From: Methyloradius palustris
GTDB lineage: Bacteria > Pseudomonadota > Gammaproteobacteria > Burkholderiales > Methylophilaceae
DNA: 64,000 nucleotides
Assembly (NCBI RefSeq): GCF_019703875.1
Contig: NZ_AP024110.1
Location: forward strand, 558,001-622,000
Direction of reading: 5' to 3'
Shown here: piece after piece, positions 27,973 to 35,900 of the stretch
How positions within the stretch are numbered: position 1 is the first letter of the stretch
How the letters are laid out: the number at the start of each line of letters is the position of its first letter
Made by a program: the position numbers and the translations under genes
The notes under the pieces: generated by a model
Databases searched by the model: none
Told to the model about the DNA's origin: nothing
The model's input: only the letters and a program-made list of their open reading frames with translations

Positions 27973-28015
27973 ACTTAAACCTAGCCCTGTAACTGGGGCT
28001 AGGTTTAAGTATTTT
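27973..28015 (+). terminator. Rho-independent terminator of the autotransporter gene
   Basis: ACTTAAACCTAGCCC (27973-27987) pairs perfectly over 15 bases with GGGCTAGGTTTAAGT (27996-28010), followed by ATTTTT. It separates the autotransporter from cysC. Confidence 0.92.
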
Positions 28016-28058
28016 TACATCTAATATAATCAGAATAAATGTAGATTAAGAATTCATC

Positions 28059-28661
28059 ATGGCAGAAAACAACATCCATTGGCATCAAGCCCTGATCAGC
28101 CGTTCAGACCGTGAACTACGGCATGGACACAAAAGCGTTATTCTCTGGTTTACTGGGCTTTCTGGCGCAGGTAAATCGACGTTGGCCCACGCGATTGAGC
28201 GACGACTATTTGAAAAGCATTGTGCAACTTTTGTATTCGATGGCGACAATGTACGCCACGGTTTATGTTCTGATCTTGGCTTTACACAGGGAGACCGGGA
28301 AGAAAATATCCGCCGCGTCGGTGAAATGGCCAAGCTGTTTACTGAGGCTGGCGTAATCGCGATTACTGCATTTATCTCTCCTTTTAGCGCTGACAGAGAG
28401 CGGGTGCGCTCACTTGTGGCTACAAATGATTTTATCGAAATATACTGCCGTTGCACGATAGATGTTTGTGAACAACGGGATGTTAAGGGTCTGTACGCCA
28501 AAGCAAGGCAAGGGCTTATCCCTAACTTCACTGGTATTTCTTCCCCTTACGAAATCCCCCAGAACCCTGAGTTAACTGTTGATACAGGCAAACTCAGCCT
28601 GGATGAGTGCGTTGAGCAGGTGTTAGCCTATTTGAAGTTGCAACGGGTGATTGTCTATTAG
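28059..28661 (+). CDS. cysC: Adenylylsulfate (APS) kinase
   Basis: CysC phosphorylates adenylylsulfate to PAPS, the universal sulfate donor for sulfotransferases and a precursor in sulfate assimilation. The 200-residue product has the P-loop GLSGAGKST, the DGDNVRHGLCSDLGF substrate motif, REENIRRVGEMAKLF, and the lid region KGLYAKARQGLIPNFTGI. Length is normal for a stand-alone kinase. No ATP sulfurylase or PAPS reductase gene lies beside it, so it is not in an ordinary cys operon. Instead it stands near a protein with two sulfotransferase domains. It has its own promoter region, since a terminator precedes it. Confidence 0.95.
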   Translation: MAENNIHWHQALISRSDRELRHGHKSVILWFTGLSGAGKSTLAHAIERRLFEKHCATFVFDGDNVRHGLCSDLGFTQGDREENIRRVGEMAKLFTEAGVIAITAFISPFSADRERVRSLVATNDFIEIYCRCTIDVCEQRDVKGLYAKARQGLIPNFTGISSPYEIPQNPELTVDTGKLSLDECVEQVLAYLKLQRVIVY

Positions 28662-28708
28662 TGATAGGTGCTGGAGCAGGAAAGGGTAATTCGGCAGTTT
28701 TGAAATGT

Positions 28709-28739
28709 AACTCTCAAGGAACAAGGTTCCTTGAGAGTT
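28709..28739. terminator. Strong hairpin between convergent cysC and the OmpA-barrel gene
   Basis: AACTCTCAAGGAAC (28709-28722) pairs perfectly with GTTCCTTGAGAGTT (28726-28739) around a three-base loop. There is no T-run on either side, but its place between convergent genes suggests a shared transcription end. Confidence 0.6.
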
Positions 28740-28813
28740 CATGCAACTAATATCAACAACAAGTTTGAACAACTCGCACTTGAAGTGAGCCTTTTGTTTT
28801 TTACTAGAATATC

Positions 28814-31800
28814 TTAGAAGGTTCCGAGTACGTTCACAAACCAGCCATTGCTGCGGTATGAGAGGTTGGTCAGGTCGTCTGAGTAATTGGTGAAATTGTA
28901 GCCCACGCCAGCTTTTACTCCCTTCGCCATGTGGCGATAAATCGCGAGCAAGGTTCCAGCTCTTGAATCTTGTGCTTCTGTAGCACGTAGATTGCGCAAT
29001 TCGGCTACTGCATCCCACTCTTTTACAAAATGCCAGTCTGCGCGCAGTATCAGCAAATCTGCCTGGCTGGAGAACCACTCGCCATTGACCTTGTTGTCTT
29101 TGAGCTCGCCAATACGGAATGCGTACTTGGCGCCCAACGATAGCCATGGGCGTACATCGTAAATGGTATCGACAGAGAATACTTGGCTGCGCTGTGCGTA
29201 ATCTGCAGTGATGCCGCTAGGCGATAATTGCCCAGGTGAGGGCAGGTTATAGAAATTGGTGTACTTGAATAGCGTATTCCAACGGTCATTGGTCACTGGG
29301 CGATAAGCTGCGCCACTTACAATCTCGTGGTAATCGCCGTCATAAAATGCACCTTGCGTATTATTGGACACAGACCAGTTAAGCTTACCTAACAGACGCC
29401 ATTCCTTAGTAGCTTGATAGCCCAGCGTGTTACGCAATAACCAGGTGGTACGTTCACCGGATATATTGCTTTTTTCATCGCGCAATTCAATATTGCCGCT
29501 GTACTTGGTGGTGTCCTTTTTATACGCGGCAGAGAAGCTGCCTGCGGTGCGTTTCAGGTCGCCAGCAAGTGGGTCGGATACTGTGCCCATCTCGCCTTTA
29601 GCTCCCAAATTCCAGTAATCATTGGCCGCAAAATCCAGACCAAAAGCGTTGATCAGGCTTTGTGGCCCAGCGCCTTGTGTGGAGCGGGTTTCGCCGAACA
29701 CACGCATTTCATCTGTTACGCGGTAGGAAGAACCAGAGACCCATGTGCCTTGTCTGCCTACATAGGCGCTATCTGGACGTTCACTTTCAATGATGTAGCT
29801 GGCATATGCATTGTGGCGGTCTGACAGGCGGTAATCTGTACCCAGTTTTACCCCTGGGCCCATATTGCCTTCAGAAGCTTCAGCCAGCATCTTGATGCGG
29901 TCAGTGATGCGCCAGCTCATGCCTAGACCAGCACGATTGTTTTCATTCCGTGTACCATCTGCGGCCAGTGTGCCCTGAACATAACCATAGCCATTCCAGT
30001 CTTTTTTCTCGCCCGGCATGCCGTCATCTTTTAGCGGCGTGTAATCCAGCCTGATCTGTGCATCGGTGCGGTTACCTGTTTGCGAAAGTATCTGGCTGGC
30101 ATTGGGGATATTCACATCGCGATTATCCTGCCGCAAGCCAACGCCTACCTGCCAGGTTGGGTCGAGTTGTTCACGCACCGCGACTTCAGCTACCTGGCTG
30201 CTCAGTGAAGTCGCATCACGAATATCAGCCTTGGCTTCAAGTTGGGTTTTATCCGTGATCTGGATGCTGGCTTTCAATCCTTCTTGCGTGACTTGCTCAC
30301 CATTGGTCGTGATCTGGCCAGGGGCTGAGAATCCAGCCTCGCGTTGTTGCGCATAGGCGCTGATTTTGCCTTTGCTGTCTTTGGTCACTTCTGCCAGGTC
30401 AACAGCACCTGTTACGCTGTAGGCTGAAGCCGGCCCACCTGTGGCAGTAAGCGTGCTAAAGCCGAAACCACCATCCAGCGAGGTTTGGGCGCCATCTCCA
30501 GCACCGTCTGAGTGTGCGGTTTCCAGTTTGATATAGGTGCCTGGTTTATAGCGCAGCGTGGTATCAATGCCCTGCAGGCTTTGCTTGTTGGTATCTTCTC
30601 CCTGCTTGTAACCTGTCAGGCCGATCTGGAAATTGTCATTGACCCACTCGCTGACACGGCCCCCAGTGGAAAAGTTGCTCACTGAAGTCAGCCCGGGGAC
30701 ATATTCGTATGTGGTTACCAGATACAGGGCATTACCATTCAGCGTAGATGTCGTGATCAGACCAGGTGCCGAACCTGTCGAATTGAGTGGCACTTGTAAT
30801 GTAATGCGACCTTGCAGGTAATTGATTTCGTAGTCCTGCGCGGGTGACAGCAGTTTGCGGTCTATTACCAGGCCAGAGTCACGGTCACGCGTTTCTACCC
30901 AGATGCGCTCAGAGCCAAGCGTAATATCCTGGTGGCGCATATAATAGAGCGAGCCGCCTGTGCCACGGAATTCATCGCGTGAACCCAGGGTGCCTGGGTC
31001 GGCGGCAAATGCATCCACTTGTGTCTTTTTCTCGCCATAGCTGGTGGTCGTTTCTGAGCGATAACGCGCATTCGCACCATAGAGGCCACGCGAATATTGC
31101 AATAGCTCGGTTCCGCTCCATGAGGTCTTGAAATTACCCCACATCACATGAGAGTCACCACGTGCCAGTTTGACGTAGAACTTGCCTTGCGTAGGCGCGT
31201 CGTCCACCGTGGTGCTGTCATCGCCATATACTGGATAATACAGGTCAGGGTTGATATTGCGCAGCAGATACTGCGGGTCTTTTGCCGCGAAGTTGGAGAA
31301 CAAATGCTCTAATGGCTGTTCTCGTGTATCCGCAGAGGCAGTCAGCAGGTACTCGCCCTTGACCTTGCCTTTGAGGTAGAACGCGCCGCGCCCATCAACA
31401 TAAGTTGAGCCATCGTAATGCTGGGTATCGCCAGTCACCAGTTGTGCAGGGCCGCTCACGCTGTTTTTACCAGCGGTGAGGTCACCCATGGCTACGTAAA
31501 ACCAGTCGTCTTCGGCTATCGTCAGGTTACGGCGGAAGGTGGTGGATTCACCACTAGGCTCAGTGAGTTTAACTTCTACCGTATTAGGCCCGCCCGGCAT
31601 GATCTGTTTCATGGCGAACTTGCCTTTTGAATCCACCGGGATATTGAGCCCAAATGCCTCAATGGTTTGGCCTGGTTGCAAGTTCTTGCCATTTACCGTC
31701 ACCGTACCGCCTTTGACTGGGATGTTGCGCAAACTTAAGCTGTTCTCACCATAGCCAATCAGCGATTCATTTTTGTCTGGACGTAAATCGCTATGTGCGG

Positions 31801-32998
31801 TTGTGTGCGTCACTAACTCTAGTGGCTTCAGCACGCTTTCATCATAACGGCCTTCATTATCATAAACGCGCAACAGGAACATGACCTGGTCTGGCCCATC
31901 AATCGGTGCCTGCCAGCTGGTGACGCCATTCCAGCTGACTGGTAGCACGGCCAGCGGATTTTCCTGCGTGAGTTGCCCTGGTTTAAACAGGCGCAATTCT
32001 GCTTTCTTGATCCACGGCAGGTAATTGGCCCAGGCACGGAACTCCACTTTCTCACCGCGAACTACAGCATTCGGTGTTGCCCATGCATTCATCTGTGGCA
32101 GGTTGGTCAGGTTGTCGTAACGTACCTGGATATCTGCTTTCTCAAGCGCAACATCGGTACAACGCTGGCGATCGGCTTCCAGTGGTTGGTCATCCAATGC
32201 GACAGGTTCGCCATCCACACTGATGCGGAAAGGCGCGTTGCTACGCTTGCTAGCTATGGCCGCACAATCTGCACGTGGTACTGGCGGTACAACCACTACT
32301 GGCTCGGGGATGACTTCATCAAACCAAATCTTGATTTCCACACGGCGGTTTTGCAGCATGCCAGCAGGCGTATCATTGCTGGCCAGTGGACGACTTTCAC
32401 CATAGCCTTTAAGTGCCAGCTGCCCATCTTTAAGGCTCAGCTTGTTCTTGAGGTAACTGGCAACCGCCAAGGCGCGTGCTTCTGACAGGCCCTGGTTGTT
32501 ACCAAAAATCTTGCGACTGTTAGCAGATAGATGCTGGTTATCGGTGTGCCCAGACACATCAATACGAATGCCAGTCTTGCCTCTGAGCGATTCGGCCAAA
32601 TTATCCAGGTAAATCTGTGAAGCTGTTGTAAGCTCGGCTTTACCAGAGTTGAATTGGGCATCGCCAGAGTTATCCAGTAGCTTGGTGACGACCTCGGCCT
32701 GGCGAGTCGGCAAAGTATCAACTCCAGCTTTCATGGTTGCCAACATCTGGCGGGTGACACCAGACGGTAGCGGATAATCAATCGTACTCTCGACTTCAGC
32801 TGGATGTGGCAAGCCGTTCACTTCTACCCGCGCATTATCTACACGTTTACCTGTTTCATTGGCAAAGTCTGGGATGGTCTGGCTGCGCAAGGGCTGATCT
32901 GGCGCTGTTGGGTTCTGCATCGTCGGGTCAGCATAAACGCCATGCGCGCAAATAGAGCCGATGAGTGCAATTGCTAGTGGGATGGCACGTGTTTTCAT
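28814..32998 (-). CDS. Giant OmpA-domain outer-membrane beta-barrel protein
   Basis: The 1394-residue protein has a signal peptide (MKTRAIPLAIALIGSICAHGVYA). An OmpA-type peptidoglycan-binding domain follows at about 110-226, with FNSGKAEL, DVSGHTDN, GLSEARALAVASYL and NRRVEI. It lies near the N-terminus, unlike ordinary OmpA. A middle part (about 240-540) looks like Ig-type beta-sandwich modules. From about 545 to the end the sequence alternates short amphipathic strands and turns and closes in GWFVNVLGTF with a terminal Phe, indicating a large outer-membrane barrel. Its start codon overlaps the stop of the upstream DUF11 gene (ATGA), so the two are coupled. Function is not established; an envelope-spanning surface structure or export role is an inference. 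Confidence 0.8.
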   Translation of the reverse strand: MKTRAIPLAIALIGSICAHGVYADPTMQNPTAPDQPLRSQTIPDFANETGKRVDNARVEVNGLPHPAEVESTIDYPLPSGVTRQMLATMKAGVDTLPTRQAEVVTKLLDNSGDAQFNSGKAELTTASQIYLDNLAESLRGKTGIRIDVSGHTDNQHLSANSRKIFGNNQGLSEARALAVASYLKNKLSLKDGQLALKGYGESRPLASNDTPAGMLQNRRVEIKIWFDEVIPEPVVVVPPVPRADCAAIASKRSNAPFRISVDGEPVALDDQPLEADRQRCTDVALEKADIQVRYDNLTNLPQMNAWATPNAVVRGEKVEFRAWANYLPWIKKAELRLFKPGQLTQENPLAVLPVSWNGVTSWQAPIDGPDQVMFLLRVYDNEGRYDESVLKPLELVTHTTAHSDLRPDKNESLIGYGENSLSLRNIPVKGGTVTVNGKNLQPGQTIEAFGLNIPVDSKGKFAMKQIMPGGPNTVEVKLTEPSGESTTFRRNLTIAEDDWFYVAMGDLTAGKNSVSGPAQLVTGDTQHYDGSTYVDGRGAFYLKGKVKGEYLLTASADTREQPLEHLFSNFAAKDPQYLLRNINPDLYYPVYGDDSTTVDDAPTQGKFYVKLARGDSHVMWGNFKTSWSGTELLQYSRGLYGANARYRSETTTSYGEKKTQVDAFAADPGTLGSRDEFRGTGGSLYYMRHQDITLGSERIWVETRDRDSGLVIDRKLLSPAQDYEINYLQGRITLQVPLNSTGSAPGLITTSTLNGNALYLVTTYEYVPGLTSVSNFSTGGRVSEWVNDNFQIGLTGYKQGEDTNKQSLQGIDTTLRYKPGTYIKLETAHSDGAGDGAQTSLDGGFGFSTLTATGGPASAYSVTGAVDLAEVTKDSKGKISAYAQQREAGFSAPGQITTNGEQVTQEGLKASIQITDKTQLEAKADIRDATSLSSQVAEVAVREQLDPTWQVGVGLRQDNRDVNIPNASQILSQTGNRTDAQIRLDYTPLKDDGMPGEKKDWNGYGYVQGTLAADGTRNENNRAGLGMSWRITDRIKMLAEASEGNMGPGVKLGTDYRLSDRHNAYASYIIESERPDSAYVGRQGTWVSGSSYRVTDEMRVFGETRSTQGAGPQSLINAFGLDFAANDYWNLGAKGEMGTVSDPLAGDLKRTAGSFSAAYKKDTTKYSGNIELRDEKSNISGERTTWLLRNTLGYQATKEWRLLGKLNWSVSNNTQGAFYDGDYHEIVSGAAYRPVTNDRWNTLFKYTNFYNLPSPGQLSPSGITADYAQRSQVFSVDTIYDVRPWLSLGAKYAFRIGELKDNKVNGEWFSSQADLLILRADWHFVKEWDAVAELRNLRATEAQDSRAGTLLAIYRHMAKGVKAGVGYNFTNYSDDLTNLSYRSNGWFVNVLGTF

Positions 32999-35900
32999 TG
33001 TTGTGCCTCCACTGCTGTTTCAATTACAAGTGGGTAGAGCGGCGCGTTCGCCCCCCCTCCTTTTTGTTTATCTTTCCATAACTTATCCATCTTCTTAGCC
33101 ACTGCTTCCAGGCGTTTTTTGCATAAAGCAGGATCATCACTGCCTGAGTTATACGCGATACGTAAAACAGAAGGGCGGGATGCCAAGCGGTCTGGCATGC
33201 CTTCAAGCGCTTGCTGCCACTCGGGTAACAATTCAGTCTGGTTAGGCGCAAATGCTGCACCATTCAAATCCAACCTGACGACACGATGTACGGTAGCGCC
33301 AAAGTTCAGCTTGACCATCTTGCCGCGTGTTACGCGTACATCTCTTGGGTTTTCTGTAGTCAGGCGGTAACCAGAAGGCAGGGTGCGTTCATCCAGCTTC
33401 ATCACGAAATTAGCGCCGTGATCAGCTTGTGGAATATCAGCACAGGCTACATGGAAACGGCCTTCAGGATCTGTCGTCACCAGTAAACCACGCACTGTGA
33501 CTACACGAACGTTAGCAATACCTGGCTCGCCTTCATCCTGGTAACCATTGGCATTCTGGTCATCAAATACCTTGCCAATGATGTCTGAGCAATCAAAGGT
33601 CGGATCTGGAGTGACGCGAACGGTGGCAGCGGCGACATTGGAAAGCAACGTCCCTGTAGCGCCATTCAATGCCCAAGCTTGATTAATGTACTCACCTTCA
33701 CCCACACCTGTACCCACAATCAAGATCAGCTTGTAAGTTTTGGTTTCACCAGCAGTGAATGACTGGTTGACCCAAGTTAAGTCACGTCCTGCTGCTGTCG
33801 GCTCTATCGCCACGCCATTGACTGTAGCTGAGCCAGTACGATACTTAAAGCCAGGCGGAATGCGGTCTTGTACGTTAATGACTGTCGCAAGGCTATTTTT
33901 TACAGTGATGGTGTAAGGTACCAGATCGCCTTTAGTGACATTTACCAACGGTGTGGTTTTGGTCACGATGACCGAACCGCCCAAAATTGGATCGATTGGA
34001 ATGTTGTTATTGACTACATTGCTCGATGCCGAAGTCAGGTTAAATGTGAAGTAGTACCTTGTGGTAACAAGCCCAGAGCCATTTGCGAATGTTGAGTCCG
34101 TCGAAACAGCACACGTTGCTGGATTATCAATCACGCTTGTAGTCGGTGGGCTGGCACTCTGTTGAACGAGTGCAACAGATGGAATGCTACCAACATTTAG
34201 TGGGACGCTAGTATTACAAACAGGGATGATGGTAGATGGAGCAGCAGCGAACCCAGAAGGCACGCTTGTCACCGTAATTGTATATACACCGTCAGGAGCT
34301 CCTTGATCTCCTGGAACGGGTACTTTGGGGATGAGTAGAAAGGTATAACGGCCATCAATACCAGTCGTCTGTGTCTGATTGGCAATGCCGCCAACCAATC
34401 CCGTGGCAGCATCGAATCCTGCTGGGCCACTAATTGTAACCACTGCACCGGCCACAGGTAAGCGTGTCACTGAGTTGTAAACGAGACCAGATGGATCTAA
34501 TGGCAAGCTTTGTTGTACCAAGTCTTGCCCAGGAGCAAGCGTTATATCATTCAGTGTTCCATCTCTAGTATTAGCACTGCCAGGATTGTTACCATTAGCG
34601 TCTTCGTTAGTTACTGGACGACCATAAAGAACGCCTGTGTTTGGATTGCGGAAACGTACCTGGTATCCAGTACCTGGGGCAAGTCCTGTGAATGAGTAGG
34701 ATCCAATATCGTTGCCACTAGTCTCAGTGGTGGTGGACGTTACCAATGTATTGTTAAGCAATAGCTCAACGATCCAGCCACTTTGTGCAGTATCTGTTGA
34801 TGTATCAAACTTACGATCGTGGTTGTTATCCAGCCATACATGCCCACTAATGCTGGCAAAACCACCAGCGGGTGTGCTTTCACCGAAATTGTAACCACTG
34901 CCACTAATTGCGCCCGTCAAAGCGACAATAAAACTGTCAGTACCAGCATTAATGATGGTACCAGCCGTTCTTGTTGGGGTAATACTACCTAAGCTGCCTA
35001 CTTGGTCTTTACCATCGGTATAGCCACTAGGTTGTGACTCCACCAGTCTATAGCCTGTGGCGTTTGAAGTCGGTAAACCAGTAAATATATAACTACCATC
35101 TCCTGCTGTTTGGACTGTACAAGTTATTAACGTACACACATCAACACCAGTTGATGTGGTGCCAGAGAGCGTAATCGTTACTCCAGAAATGCCGACTTCG
35201 CCAGTGTTCTGGATGCCATTATCATTAGGGTCGATAAATACTTTGCCTGACAGTGATAAATTATTTGGCGCAATATCACTACGTACTGTTGTGGTTTCGG
35301 TTTCCGTGTTGTTGCTGGAGTTGCTATCTGTTTCATTGGCGAACACGGTGGCAATACTGTTCTCAATATCACCACCAGATGCTGGAGTTGAAAGCATGCG
35401 TACTGAGAGGTAACGATTTCTGCTCGCACCATTGTCCAGGTTGCTGTCTGTCCCCGTATACACACAACTGATGGTAAGCGTATTAGGGCCAGTCACTTCA
35501 CTGCCAATATTGTTACAAATGCTTCCCGATGGAGGGCCAGCCACTGCGCTATCGCCAAGGAAACGAACGGTTTTGCCTGTGGCAGGCGTAATGGCGTAGG
35601 TGAAGCGTACCCCCGTGGCAAGCGATGGGCCATTGTTGACCGTGTTGATGGTATATATCACGTCATTCTGAGCGTTATTGCCGCTGTTGCTTGCGTCATA
35701 ACCCAGCGGGTCAACGTTGTCGTTATTATTGATTAACAGATCAACTGACGCTGCTTGCACAGTCAGCAGAGCGGTTTTGCTGTTGTTGCCGCCATCTGTG
35801 CCGTTAATGTTTTCAGCAGTGCTAGTGGTAATGCTGGCAGTGTTGGGAATTGTCCAATCTGCACTCTGACCACTTTTCCAGTTAGGTCTAACCACTATCT

